Shown: positions 10,401 through 20,908, counted from the first letter of the stretch. The stretch: 64,000 bases of DNA from Dracaena cambodiana (GCA_036321105.1 JAYEPQ010000007.1:9114715-9178714); one strand, 5' to 3'. Notes: generated from the sequence alone by a model not told the origin. Numbers and translations are program-made.

Positions 10401-10500
10401 AGGAAAAATCCTTTTTTTTTCCAAAAAAGAGAGTATGCTCACTAAAAAAAATGGCTCACTATAAAAAATAGTGTGCCCTTCTAGAAATTCCCTTAATGTG

Positions 10501-12874
10501 TCTTTCATATTCAAATTCGGATTGAGCTGATTCTTAATTAGTTGGAAATATATTTTCAGACCTTACAACTTCCTCCTGATTCACTCATTATTCGTTGTAA
10601 ATTATGGCTTGGAAGTCATTATTCCTGCATAGTCAAAAACCCCATTACTAGTCATGCCCAGCCACGACCCGGCCATGCCCTCTTATACATGCATACACGT
10701 TTACAAGCTTTTAGTTATACTTGTTACCTCCTGTCCATATCTATCAATGTATACACATGCCATATCGTTTGACCATCTATACATGATTTTTTTTTCTATA
10801 CCAGATATCTGAACACTAGTAATACAAGATATGTATGCATGCTAAAAAAAATATTATAACATGGATATTGGAGGAAGTGAACTATGAAACTGTATATGTA
10901 TTTCCGGAGGATAGGGACATAGAGGTTGTGCAACCGAAATAAGAGCCCAACTGCAGGGATCTTATGCTCTCACTGAGGCCTTGTACTGATGTTATCTAAT
11001 ATTGAGTACCTGAATGGTATGCCCAGAGAATGCAACGATCCTGAGGTTTGATGAGTATCCTTAGTCGTGTGTTTGGTGACTGTGATAGTCCTAGGGTCTG
11101 GATGCCTAGCAGCATGTGCAATTCAATATTGAAGTCTAAGGCTGTAGTCTCAAATATGCTGAGACCTTTTCAGAACATGCATCTGTAGTTCTGTTCCAAA
11201 TAAGATTGATGAATGAAAGAATAACACAACATTTCCAGGCTAAATTAGATGATTGTTCCAAATCTGCTCCTTTATTATGTTATGCGGATAGTAAGGTTTA
11301 TTTTGATACATTGTCATGGTAAAAAACATATGGATAGACGGTATATTCTGTATCATAACTCGCAAACACTAACGATTAACATATGTATTGTAATTTTAGA
11401 TAGTATACTTAGCACCGAATGATGATTAATTGACAACCATAAAACCTCTATGAATCTGACTATAGTAGAAGTAGTGATGTGCCTTCATAAATGGTGGGCG
11501 GCTGAAAAGAACAGACAAGTCCTAAAATATATCGAAGAAGAAATTCAAGATTCAAATACAGACTAAACAAAAAAATTGCATTTCTTTTAATTCTATTATC
11601 GTAACGAAATAGTTGCAAATGATTGAAAATATATTGGTTAATGTAAGTCTAGCCTAATTGGGACGTACTTATATTATTATATATGATGCATTAGTTTTTT
11701 TAGTTATAATATTACAAAGATCAATTTTATAGAAAATAATATTATTTTTAAATGAAAATTTTTCATGTCTGTTATTATAATTTTTTTTTTTTTTTGAATA
11801 TTTAGCAGTTTTTTAAATTTTTTATTGTTTTTTATCTTTCTATTCATTGTTTTTTTTTTTTTTCTTTTTATATTGATCTTGATTTATATGTGATCTTCAT
11901 CCTTGCAAAACAAGACCGAAATGTATTACAAAGTTATAATATGTATTGGTTTCCCTAACGGTAGAGGTAATGTAATTTCTTTTTAATATAAAACCGTATA
12001 TCCGTCTTCAAACTGAGACTTCAATTTATCAGTAAAGCAAACCAAAGTCAAGTAAACTATTAGTTATAGATACAGTACTTTCTTTAAAAAATTTTAAAAA
12101 AAATTGGAACAGCATGCCAAGTCGGACATATATAGAAATTTACCCAGTTCCAAAGTATGGTTAAAATTATGGGTGCAAAAGGATTTGATTTTATCTCCAT
12201 CATACTTGGATTCGAATTCAAATATTTTTTTGGGATTAGTAAAGATTTTTGCATCCAGCTAAATGTGGGTGCGAAGAGAGTTTTCCTCTTTCTTTTTTGC
12301 TTGATTCATATCTAAATTCAGATTTTAACAAAAATCTCTATTATTTAAATTAAATCTGGGGATTATGTTCTTATACGAAATATATAGAAAGCTGGTGTAT
12401 CTGTTGATTCGCAAATTGACTGTAATTTTAAAGTACCTGATTGATAGGACTTAAGTGAGACTCATATATATTGATAATATACTTGGACTGCATCAAGTGT
12501 ACAAATTAAAAAAATAACATATTAATAACACCACATGCTCACAAAATTTTATTCATAAATACTTATAATTATAAAATTATTCTTCGGATCGGATCGATAG
12601 CCATTTCCATGAACATCTAAGTTCCGTTTTAACCAAATATGAGAGCACTTTTCACTTCCATTAACAACTCATATCCGAATCATTGATTCGCGTCAAAGAA
12701 ATAAATATAAATATGGGCACATATTTAGCGCATGTTTAGTTGTTGGATTTCTATTAAGAATTCTGATACCTTTCTAAAATTCTAAGAGCTTCACAAGAAT
12801 TAATATAGCATGCTCGACACCCACAAACTTCAATCCAATTTTGACGTGTTTTTGGGGAAATTTATCTTGTATTT
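10501..12874. other. AT-rich spacer, unit A
   Basis: No convincing gene. 10,880-11,210 has more balanced composition and might be an old exon-like remnant, but every frame is broken and I cannot assign a family. Poly-T tracts lie at 11,790-11,805 and 11,850-11,865. Corresponding DNA is at 37,784-40,140 (B) and 55,151-57,490 (C). Confidence 0.4.
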
Positions 12875-13261
12875 GGGGAGTGTTTGGTTACTTACAGGTT
12901 ACCTACAAGTGGTGTTACTGATGTTATTGCAAATATAGTTGTAGCAATTGAAATTGTTGCAACTTAATTATATTATTGTGTTTGGTTTGGAGCTTGTAAG
13001 CTGTAATTAGAGCTGTAAAATTCTTTAAATATTAATTTTTTGTTTTCAAGATGTTTGAATTTATCCTATTTACTAATAATATAATCACTATTTTAAAAGT
13101 AGAGAAGAAAACAGTGTTTTTTCCACAACTGCAACTATTACTTGTAGTTGTAATTATAAACTTTTGCAAGTGCAGCCGTAATCTAGCAATGACACTTACA
13201 GAAAAACTGGTTGCAATTGCAACCACTTCAGGTGCTAAAAGTAGCATCCTAACACCCCCTT
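12875..13261. mobile_element. hAT-like MITE candidate
   Basis: The left end GGGGAGTGTTTGGTTAC and the reverse-complemented right end GGGGGTGTTAGGATGC are similar, as in hAT-type ends. The interior has partly palindromic TTGTAGTTGTAATTATAA and TGCAATTGCAACC motifs. I could not find a convincing 8-bp duplication. Copies lacking the left third recur at 16636-16945 and 18490-18772. Small apparent proteins here (MFEFILFTNN-like) are not genes. Confidence 0.4.
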
Positions 13262-13848
13262 AGATGGGGTCGAAAATCCTTACTGTAGTTCTAGCAAAAT
13301 CAAAGAGATCATCACATAAGTAAGGATTTTGATCTAGATATTCTATCTAGTTTAAGGCGGATTTTATTTAGGGACCCGCGAATAACCAAATTTCGATGCG
13401 TGAAACAGTTTTAGCATGTACGTATGGTGGGGCAGTGTGACTCACTAATAGGGCCTGTCAGCTGCCGCATCACCATCTGGCACTATGGATGAGATTGGAC
13501 AGATCTATGAGTCGACTTTTATTCTGCTTTATTCAAAATTGGGGTCTTTACTGGTTTGTCTCTCAAATTTTTATATATTATGATTTATTCCCCTAATTCT
13601 TCATATTTAGGATTTAGTTCTCCAAATCTTCTAAGTTATTACAATTTAGTACCCCTTCCTAACTTTTATTAACACAGTTTAATTTTTAATCTGATATTAC
13701 TATTTTACCTCTCTTTATTCATTATTTCTCTTTCTCCTCTCTTCTCCTTATTTCTTGCTCGTCTCTTCTCCTTTTCCTCTCATCTCCTTTGCTTTGTTGG
13801 GTTCGTATTAATGTTCATGTTTTTTTTTTTTTTTTGCTTCAATAAAGG

Positions 13849-14439
13849 ATGATGACACCGTAATCCAAGCGCGGCAGTCCAAGTGTCCGAACCTTCCTCC
13901 TCCGGCAACGATCCTTTGATTTTCAAAGACCCTTCTCACCAGGCCAGAGTGGTCTTTCCCAAGCCAGCGCACCCCACCACTGAGATCACACGCGTCTGTT
14001 CCAAGTCCTCGTCCAAATTTTTTTTGATAAGGTTGTCCCTGTGCTCTTCAATTCCGACGAGCTCACTGTCTTGGGTGAAGATAGCATTCAATCGATAAGG
14101 ATGCTGTGAGAGGTCTCCGGCTCTTGCGATTGCAGAAGCAGCCGCTGCATTTGAAGGCGTTGAGATGAAGCCAAATTTCTGTGCTCTTTTGCAAGCCTCG
14201 TCCACACCGACCTTGATCCTCTGAATCTCGACTGCAAGCCAGTAGCGCGCGTTACCCGTCCTGAGCAGACGAGTGCCCATCCTGAGCGCGCGGGTACCGA
14301 GCTCGATGCCAGCGCCAGTCGAGAGTAAACGAGCACTGATTCGGCGGAAGCGAGTGGTTCCCCTCGTTCCGAGCAAAACCGGCTCTCCTTAGAAAGTGAG
14401 TCCCAGCGCGAGAGCTAGGAACATGAACAACCAGCCTTA
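13849..14439 (-). pseudogene. NB-ARC (RPM1-like CNL) fragment, A1
   Basis: On the minus strand it reads VEIQRIKVGVDEACKRAQKF, then DSELVGIEEHRDNLIKK and the P-loop GCAGLGKTT. This is the linker and start of the nucleotide-binding domain of RPM1-like resistance proteins. It lacks the coiled coil, kinase-2, GLPL and LRR regions. A 5-bp duplication (CCAGG, near 13940) shifts the frame just after the P-loop, giving GKTTLAW and a stop. Copies A2 and C2 lack this shift. It is cargo of a Pack-MULE, not a resistance gene. Confidence 0.8.
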
Positions 14440-14518
14440 CCTTTAATGAAGCAAAAAAAAAAGAAAATGAACATAAACCCAAAGAAGCAAAGGAGAAGAG
14501 AGAAATGAAGAATGAAGG

Positions 14519-14949
14519 TGTTGGGTTTGTGTCTCGCATCCGTTGAGTATTCAGATGTGATTAAGAATCACAAGGAGTCTCAGTTGGATTTGGGTTAGAA
14601 GACCAGAGTTCTAATTGGATTGGAACACCAATTAGATGGTGATAGTGCTATTCTAATGGGATTAGGATAGAATACTATATATATATCTCTTGTATGTGAT
14701 ACGAGAGAGTAGAGCAATTGGAGAACAATTGGTTGAGAGATATGATTCTATTATTATGAGAGATGCGATAGGTAGAGAGATACTTGGATCTCTTCTTGTA
14801 ATCTTTTTTCTCATAATGGATATTTATCTCGTTGTTCCCGTGGACGTAGGTCAAACTTGGTCAGCCGAACCACGTTAATTCTTGTGTTCTTCTTGTGTTG
14901 TATTGTTTTCTTTATCTTTACGATCTCGATAGGGATTTGATCCCCAACA
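14519..14949 (+). repeat. 5' LTR of the unit A Copia element
   Basis: 431 bp, TG...CA. It holds a TATATATATC-rich segment near 14676-14690 that could be the core promoter. Confidence 0.9.
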
Positions 14950-14951
14950 AA

Positions 14952-14963
14952 TGGTATCAGAGC
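14952..14963 (+). promoter_or_regulatory. Primer binding site (tRNA-iMet)
   Basis: TGGTATCAGAGC two bases after the LTR, complementary to the 3' end of initiator methionine tRNA, as in most plant Copia elements. Confidence 0.9.
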
Positions 14964-15529
14964 CGGAGTTATGGATCCGGAATCGAGATTGCGAGATGGT
15001 AGATCTGATGACGAGTCAACAAGAAAGGTTGGTGGAGGCATCAAGGCAAAATACAATAAGAAGAAAAAGAGAAAAAATAGCCGGATACAACCGGTGATGG
15101 CACAACCGGAGGCTCTAGCAATGTGCACCAAAAGGAATGGCTGATAACTGAAATGGATTCTGAAGCACAGATCTACGGTTATGGTTGATCGGAGCGTGGA
15201 TCGAAGAATCGATGTCCGATTAAGATGATTCAGGAGTCGAATTCTATATTTTTTCAGCATTTCGGATGCAATAGTGGATGCGGATTGGGCAAAATCCACT
15301 ATTTAGAGCAGATTTTGTGCAGACCAGCGGTGATCGATGGTGATCGAGGGGGTTGATGGTGATCGAGGGATTGATATTGACCGAGATAATCGATCGTCGA
15401 TGTTTGGTTGATCGTACGATGATGAAGTACGGCGTGGTACTTCATGTTGATGGATACAGTTACTTTATGACATGATAAAGCACGTAGTAATATATAATCA
15501 TCTATCTCTAGAGTTGGTCATAGTTTTTG

Positions 15530-15760
15530 GATCAAGGTGGAGTACGGTGTAACAATTACTTTTCTGTGATGTACAACATGAAAAGTGATTGTGAGTACTC
15601 AAGAGGTACAGGTGTTTTGACCGAGGTGGAGCACGGTGTAACGATTATGAGCGCTTGGTGAAAAGCGTGGTGTAGTAATCGTGAGTGTTCAAGAGAGTAT
15701 GGTTTAGTGATCATGGGTTCTCGGAGGAGAGCATGGTTTAGTGATCCTGAGTGCTCAAGT
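15530..15760 (+). repeat. Imperfect repeats inside the Copia element
   Basis: Recurring GGTGGAGCACGGTGTAACGA, GAGCATGGTTTAGTGATC and GTGAGT(A/G)(C/T)TCAAGAG motifs, five or so copies. They echo the polypurine tract AAGGTGGAGA, so they may come from slippage or from remnants of repeated primer sites. Confidence 0.6.
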
Positions 15761-15902
15761 ATAGAGGCAGTAATGATTATATAAATTGTTCCCGGTCGGT
15801 GGAGCATGGTGATCGTGCGGTGGATGTCTGAGAAGTGGATGACGAGAGCAACGGAGTTTCTCTCAGATGCATGGCTCATCGAATACGAGCCAAGGTGGAG
15901 AT

Positions 15903-16333
15903 TGTTGGGTTTGTGTCTCGCATCCGTTGAGTATCCAGATGTGATCAAGAATCACAAGGAGTCTCAGTTGGATTTGGGTTAGAAGACCAGAGTTCTAATT
16001 GGATTGGAACACCAATTAGATGGTGATAGTGCTATTCTAATGGGATTAGGATAGGAATACTATATATATCTCTTGTATGTAATACGAGAGAGTAGAGCAA
16101 TTGGAGAGCAATTGGTTGAGAGATATGATTCTATTATTATGAGAGATGCGAGAGATAGAGAGATACTTGGATCTCTTCTTGTAACCTTTTTTTCTCATAA
16201 TGGATATTTCTCTCGTTGTTCCCGTGGACGTAGGTCGAACTTGGTCGGCCGAACCACGTTAATTCTTGTATTCTTATTGTGTTGTATTGTTTTCTTTATC
16301 TTTACGATCTTGATGGGGATTCGATCCCCAACA
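15903..16333 (+). repeat. 3' LTR of the unit A Copia element
   Basis: 431 bp, same length as the 5' LTR, with scattered substitutions (for example TTCGATCCCC versus TTTGATCCCC near the end). Confidence 0.9.
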
Positions 16334-16635
16334 GAAAGAAGGAGAAGAGAGGAGAAAGAGAAAGAATGAATAAAGAGAGGTAAATAGTAATATCAGGTTA
16401 AAAATTAAACTGTGTTAACGGAAGTTAATGAGGGGACTAAATTGTAGTAACTTAGGAGATTTGAGGACTAAATTCTAAATATGAAGATTTGGGGGACTAA
16501 ATCATAATATATAAAGATTTGAGGGACAAACCTGTAAATACCCCTTCAAAATTTTAAATAAGATAGATTAAAATTAGCTTATGTACGCGTCTATTACCAT
16601 TCCTATCTGGGGCATAGTCCGCACGCTAACTGTTA

Positions 16636-16945
16636 TTGTGTTTGGTTTGGAGCTTGCAAGCCGTAACGAGAGTTGTAAAATTCTTTAAATATTAATTTTT
16701 TGTTTTCAAGATGTTTGAATTTATCCTATTTACTAATAATATAATCACTATTTTAAAAGTAGAGAAGAAAACAGTGTTTTTTCCACAACTGCAATTATTA
16801 CTTGTAGTTGCAATTATAAACTTTTGCAAGTGCAGCCGTAATCTAACAATGACACTTACAGCAAAACTGGTTGCAATTGCAACAGCAAAACTGGTTGCAA
16901 TTGCAACCACTTCAGATGCTAAATCTAGTATCCTAACACCCCCCT
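16636..16945. repeat. Second copy of the hAT-like MITE body
   Basis: It lacks the left end of the 12875-13261 copy and carries an internal duplication of GCAAAACTGGTTGCAATT (about 16861-16903). The same duplication is at 61481-61523 in unit C, tying A block 2 to C block 2. Confidence 0.6.
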
Positions 16946-17224
16946 AGATGGGGTCGAAAATCCTTACTGTAGTTCTAGCAAAATCAAAGAGATCATCACA
17001 TAAGTAAGGATTTTGATCTAGATATTCTATCTAGTTTAAGGTTGATTTTATTTAGGGACCCGCAAATAACCAAATTTCGATGCGTGAAACAGTTTTAGCA
17101 TGTACGTATGGTGGGGCAGTGTGACTCACTAATAGGGCCTGTCAGCTGCCGCATCACCATCTGGCACTATGGATGAGATTGGACAGATCTATGAGTCGAC
17201 TTTTGTTCTACTTTATTCAAAATT

Positions 17225-18399
17225 GGGGTATTTACTGGTTTGTCTCTCAAATCTTTATATATTAAGATTCAGTAATCAAATATTCATATTTAGGATTTAG
17301 TTCCCCAAATCTCCTAAGTTATTACAATTTAGTACCCCTCCCTAAGTTCCATTAACACAGTTTAATTTTTGATCTGATGTTACCATTTTACCCCTCCTTA
17401 TTCATTATTTCTCTTTCTCCTCTCTTCTCCTCTTTTCTTCCTCATCTCTTCTCCATTTCCTCTCTTCTCCTTTGCTTTGTTGGGTTCGTATTAATGTTCA
17501 TGTTTTTTTTTTTTTTTGCTTCATTAAAGGATGATGACACCGTAATCCAAGCGCGGCAGTCCAAGTGTCCGAACCTTCCTCCTCCGGCAACGATCCTTTG
17601 ATTTTCAAAGACCCTTCTCACCAGAGTGGTCTTTCCCAAGCCAGCGCACCCCACCACTGAGATCACACGCGTTTGTTCCAAGTCCTCGTCCAAAATTTTT
17701 TTGATAAGGTTGTCCCTGTGCTCTTCAATTCCGACGAGCTCACTGTCTTGGGTGAAGATAGCATTCAATCGATAAGGATGCTGTGAGAGGTCTCCGGTTC
17801 TTGCGATTGCAGAAGCAGCCGCTGCATTTGAAGGCGTTGAGATGAAGCCAAATTTCTGTGCTCTTTTGCAAGCCTCGTCCACACCGACCTTGATCCTCTG
17901 AATCTCGACTGCAAGCCAGTAGCGCGTTACCCGTCCTGAGCAGACGAGTGCCCATCCTGAGCGCGCGGGTACCGAGCTCGATGCCAGCGCCAGTCGAGAG
18001 TAAACGAGCACTGATTCGGCGGAAGCGAGTTGTTCCCCTCGTTCCGAGCATCCGAGCAAAACCGGCTCTCCTTAGAAAGTGAGTCCCAGCGCGAGAGCTA
18101 GGAACATGAACAACAAGCCTTGCCTTTACTGAAGCAAAAGAAAAGAAAATGAACATAAACCGAACGAAGCAAAGGAGAAGAGAGGATACAGAAAGAAGGA
18201 AAAGAGAGGAGAATAAGAATGAATAAAAAAAGGTAAAATGGTAATATCAGGTTAAAAATTAAACTGTGTTAACGGAAGTTAATGAGGAGACTAAATTATA
18301 GTAACTTAGGAGATTTGGGGGACTAAATTCTAAATATGAAGATTTAGAGGACTAAATCATAATATATAAAGATTTGAGGGATAAACCTGTAAATACCCC
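17225..18399. mobile_element. Pack-MULE with NB-ARC cargo, A2 (uninterrupted)
   Basis: GGGGTATTTACTGG ... CCTGTAAATACCCC, flanked by a perfect 9-bp duplication TTCAAAATT at 17216-17224 and 18400-18408. TIRs are 17225-17530 and about 18123-18399, including matching poly-T/poly-A stretches and GCTTCATTAAAGG / CCTTTACTGAAGC. Length is 1175 bp. The target duplication is the same as in A1, B, C1 (one base changed on the left) and C2, so all descend from one insertion and spread by block duplication, not by repeated transposition. Confidence 0.9.
17531..18122 (-). pseudogene. NB-ARC (RPM1-like CNL) fragment, A2, frame intact
   Basis: The open frame (minus strand) runs through VGVDEACKRAQKFGFISTP, DSELVGIEEHRDNLIKKILD, VISVVGCAGLGKTTLVRRVF and DCRAWITVSSSF. 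The P-loop GxxxxGKT is complete, with GCAGLGKTT in place of the common GMGGLGKTT; the RNBS-A-like FDCRAWITVS segment is present as LDCRAWITVS. It then ends at the TIR. It represents about 140 residues of a protein that is normally about 900. It could give an antisense or chimeric transcript over related resistance genes, but nothing shows expression. Confidence 0.85.
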
Positions 18400-18489
18400 T
18401 TCAAAATTTTAAATAAGACAGATTAAAATTAGCTTGTGTACGCGTCTATTACCATTCCTATCTGGGGCATAGTCCGCACGCTAATTGTT

Positions 18490-18772
18490 ACTGTGTTTGG
18501 TTTGGAGCTTGCAAGCGTTAACTAGAGTTGTAAAATTCTTTAAATATTAATTTTTTGTTTTCAAGATGTTTGAATTTATCATATTTACTAATAATATAAT
18601 CACTATTTTAAAAGTAGAGAAGAAAATAGTGTTTTTTCCACAACTGCAATTATTACTTGTAGTTGTAATTATAAACTTTTGCAAGTGCAGCCATAATCAA
18701 ACAATGATCACTTACAGCAAAACTGGTTGCAATTGCAACCACTTCAGGTGCTAAAACTAGCATCCTAACACC
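18490..18772. repeat. Third copy of the hAT-like MITE body
   Basis: Degenerate copy in block 3 with an extra base pair shift in AATGATCACTTACAGC. Unit B has the partner at about 41996-42279. Confidence 0.6.
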
Positions 18773-19047
18773 GCCTTAGATGCGGTCGAAAATCCTTACT
18801 GTAGTTCTAGCAAAATCAAAGAGATCATCACATAAGCAAGGATTTTGATCCAGAGATTCTATCTAGTTTAAGGTGGATTTTATTTAGGGACCCGCGAATA
18901 ACCAAATTTCGATGGATGAAACAGTGTTAGCTTGTACGTATGGTGGGGCAGCGTGACTCACTGATAGGGCCTGTCGGCTGCCGCATCACCATCTGGCACT
19001 ATGGATGAGATTGGACGGATCTATGAGTCGACTTTTGTTCTGGTTTA

Positions 19048-19056
19048 TTCAAAATT
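19048..19056. other. Pack-MULE empty target site
   Basis: Block 3 reads TTTATTCAAAATTTTAAATA with a single TTCAAAATT. Blocks 1 and 2 have this 9-mer on each side of a Pack-MULE within the same flanks (TTTA...TTAAATAAGA). It therefore shows the unoccupied ancestral site, or less likely a precise excision. Confidence 0.85.
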
Positions 19057-19133
19057 TTAAATAAGATAGATTAAAATTAGTTTGTGTACGCATCTATTAC
19101 TATTCCTATCTGGGGCATAGTCCGCACGCTAAT

Positions 19134-19492
19134 TGCAGATGGATTGCTGGGAATGCAGGGCGAGTTTTATTTTTATTAGGTGTTGCAGGTTCCATTTTTT
19201 CATTCCCACCAACGAGGGGACCGCATCCACAACATGGGTCTCATCCCTGCCACACGCTGATGGTCCTACCGCGAGTTGCCAATTGTGTTGTGCGATAACA
19301 ACAGCCTACCTTTCGCACCTTTCACGTATTTCGCTTCTCATACCTTTCACCTGTTCCTCTCCCCCCTTTGCTATCAGTAGGTAGCGCGCCTTTGTGGCCA
19401 GCAAAGTATCTTCTCTTCCTATAAATAGAGGGGGCTCCATGCTCCATCCTCCCATCTTTTGCAACGTCAACCTTGTGATCCGTTCACTCACA
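19134..19492 (+). promoter_or_regulatory. Terpene synthase promoter and 5' UTR, unit A
   Basis: TATAAATA at 19420-19427 lies about 65 bp before the first ATG (19493), with CT-rich DNA upstream (CCTGTTCCTCTCCCCCCTTT). A copy is in unit C (63075-63532) with a longer upstream segment. The Pack-MULE block array ends directly upstream, so distal promoter sequence may come from repeats. Unit B has lost this promoter by deletion. Confidence 0.7.
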
Positions 19493-19660
19493 ATGTCCAT
19501 TCTCATGGCCGTAACTCTCTCAAAAAGTCTGACATCGTTGCTTCCCTCGGCCAACAAGAAGAAAATCGCAACGAATTACAGTTCTCAAGCCTCCTATCCG
19601 CAAAGCATCCCGGTAGTGCAGCAGTTAGGGTCACTTGTTTGTTCTGCAACAGAGGCAAGT
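19493..19660 (+). CDS. TPS unit A exon 1 (transit peptide)
   Basis: 56 codons, ending at GCAAGT/GTACGT in phase 0. Start chosen at the first ATG after the TATA box; a second in-frame ATG lies at 19505, which is the only one kept in unit C. Residues include MAVTLSKSLTSLL, then a Lys-rich segment. Confidence 0.75.
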
Positions 19661-20640
19661 GTACGTACCATTCGTATGTTTTGGCAAAACCAAAGCACGA
19701 ATCTATGTTCTGTTGCTAATGTATTCAACTATAGGTTTATTCTGTAGTAGTTATATTTGCATGTATTGTTTGCTATTGTCCACTCCAGTAGAGAGATAGG
19801 AGACTTTTATGTATGAACTATATGCTATAGTTTGTTTCGTTAAAACCTAATTAATAAAAAAGGATAATTACAATGAGACTCTATGTACTATAGGATAGTG
19901 TAAATTATTACTCTTAAGTTTAAAACTATCAATTTAGTCTCTCGATTCGTAGCACTGTTAGTCAATAGTTTACTGTTCTCACTCTCACTTTAACTTTAAC
20001 TGTACTTTTTTTAAATGAAATGTCCAAATTACTCTCCTCTAGACATGTTTTGGATGAGTTCTTGTTGAGAGAGAGAAGGGTATTTTGGAAATTCGATAAA
20101 AATATGCAGATTAAATTAAACAATGGGAGAATAGCAGTGGGCTAATGGTGTTAGAAATCTAAGAACTATACTGAGACTTTCAAACTTAAGGTGGATTTCT
20201 CTGCATTTAACCCTTAATAAAATACAGAACTTACAAACAGCTCTGTTAACAGGAAAAAAAAAAAAAAAAAAAACTTGTATTGAACTATACCCATGACGAT
20301 TGGTGCGCTAGCTATCATAAAATAGGTTCTTCGTATAAGCCTTGCAAGTAACAAATTTGTTTCATTAGGAAATCTGTAAAATTTGCAGAATATTTTTTTG
20401 TTTTTTTACTACCATTTACATTGACTAAGTTGTTATACTTTAGTGTAATTATTGTGTTGTACGTAACGGATATTTTGACAAAAATGATTTATCATACCTT
20501 TGGCAGCAGTATTCTAATTTTTTTTTTTTTTTTTCTCTAACATATATAAATGCAATCCTTTAAACTTTGCATTTTGTTTTGTTTTTATCCCATTCAGAAA
20601 TGCCTCAAAAGTCGAATATAAATTTCTTGTCAACTTGCAG
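19661..20640 (+). other. TPS unit A intron 1
   Basis: 980 bp. It contains a possible small MITE at about 19855-20220 (ends GGATAATTACAATGAGACTC and, reverse-complemented, AAGGGTTAAATGCAGAGAAA are weakly alike) and homopolymer tracts at 20252-20271 and 20518-20535. The acceptor is TTCTTGTCAACTTGCAG. Confidence 0.5.
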
Positions 20641-20908
20641 GACTATACATCTATTAAGCACAAAGAGAATATAATGAAAGTGAAGCACACTCTGATGCAA
20701 GTAGATGACCCATTCGAATCCATGCTCACAGTTGATTACCTCCAGAAACTGGGCATTGATTACCACTTTAACGAAGAAATCGAATCCATGTTGCATTCTT
20801 TGTATGAAAATGTTTCCCACACTGAAGGCAAACAAAATACCGATGATTTGTTAGAAGCTACACTTTCCTTCCGTTTGTTGAGACAAGCCGGGTACCCAAT
20901 CTCCTCTG
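20641..20908 (+). CDS. TPS unit A exon 2
   Basis: 268 bp. It encodes DYTSIKHKENIMKVKHTLMQ and onward to FRLLRQAGYPISS, the N-terminal alpha-domain. It follows exon 1 directly without an RRx8W motif. Confidence 0.9.

Larger units (their letters stand above)
8503..10492. mobile_element. TIR element carrying a phytolongin-like sequence, unit A
   Basis: Ends are inverted: left GGGAATTTCTAGAGGGGCAC with TAGTGAGCCCAC; right, reverse-complemented, GGGAATTTCTAGAAGGGCAC with a related TGAGC segment, about 45 bp in all. Flanking 8-mers are TTAACGTG (8495-8502) and TTAATGTG (10493-10500), one mismatch. The terminal pattern and cargo fit a Pack-type DNA transposon. An 8-bp duplication points to hAT, while long GG-starting ends could also be a degenerate MULE. 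No transposase is present, so it would be non-autonomous. Copies at 35780-37775 and 53108-55142 share the same junctions, so insertion predates the tandem duplication. Confidence 0.65.
14519..16333 (+). mobile_element. Non-autonomous Copia-type LTR retrotransposon, unit A
   Basis: Two 431-bp LTRs (14519-14949 and 15903-16333) start TGTTGGGTTTGTG and end GATCCCCAACA. After the 5' LTR lies TGGTATCAGAGC (14952-14963), the classic initiator-tRNA-Met primer site, and before the 3' LTR lies AAGGTGGAGAT, a Copia-type polypurine tract. The 953-bp interior has no gag or pol. Flanks are GAAGG and GAAAG, a near-match 5-bp duplication. Empty sites are seen in Pack-MULEs A2, B and C2. The LTRs differ at only a few positions, so insertion is fairly young, yet the same insertion is in unit C (59136-60951). 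Confidence 0.9.
13541..16544. mobile_element. Pack-MULE with NB-ARC cargo, A1 (interrupted by Copia element)
   Basis: Ends are GGGGTCTTTACTGG and CCTGTAAATACCCC, flanked by a perfect 9-bp duplication TTCAAAATT (13532-13540 and 16545-16553). The inverted repeats are about 300 bp (13541-13848 versus 14440-14518 plus 16334-16544). Long TIRs, 9-bp duplication and captured host sequence are the hallmarks of Pack-MULEs. Without the Copia insertion the element is about 1.18 kb. No transposase is present. Confidence 0.85.
12970..19133. repeat. Three tandem background blocks hosting the Pack-MULEs
   Basis: Each block starts near TGTGTTTGGTTTGGAGCTTG (12978, 16637, 18493) and ends near GGGGCATAGTCCGCACGCTA. 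Block 1 (to about 16630) has a Pack-MULE interrupted by a Copia element. Block 2 (16631-18485) has an uninterrupted Pack-MULE. Block 3 (18486-19133) has none, only its empty target site. Without insertions each block is about 0.65 kb. The array lies immediately upstream of the terpene synthase promoter. Confidence 0.8.

Noticed and set aside
10880..11210. Possible decayed gene in the spacer
   Set aside because: Composition is more gene-like, but all frames have stops and I cannot recognise a family, so no gene call is made.
13051..13263. Small protein MFEFILFTNN... repeated several times
   Set aside because: Open on both strands within a MITE-like repeat; no protein features that persist between copies.
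14811..15299. 162-residue minus-strand frame inside the Copia element (also 59429-59917)
   Set aside because: No match to gag, pol or any family I know; runs antisense through the primer site and LTR end, so a chance frame.
13936..18059. Active NLR resistance gene
   Set aside because: Only the linker and P-loop part is present, bounded by Pack-MULE TIRs; no coiled coil, kinase-2, GLPL, MHD or LRR.
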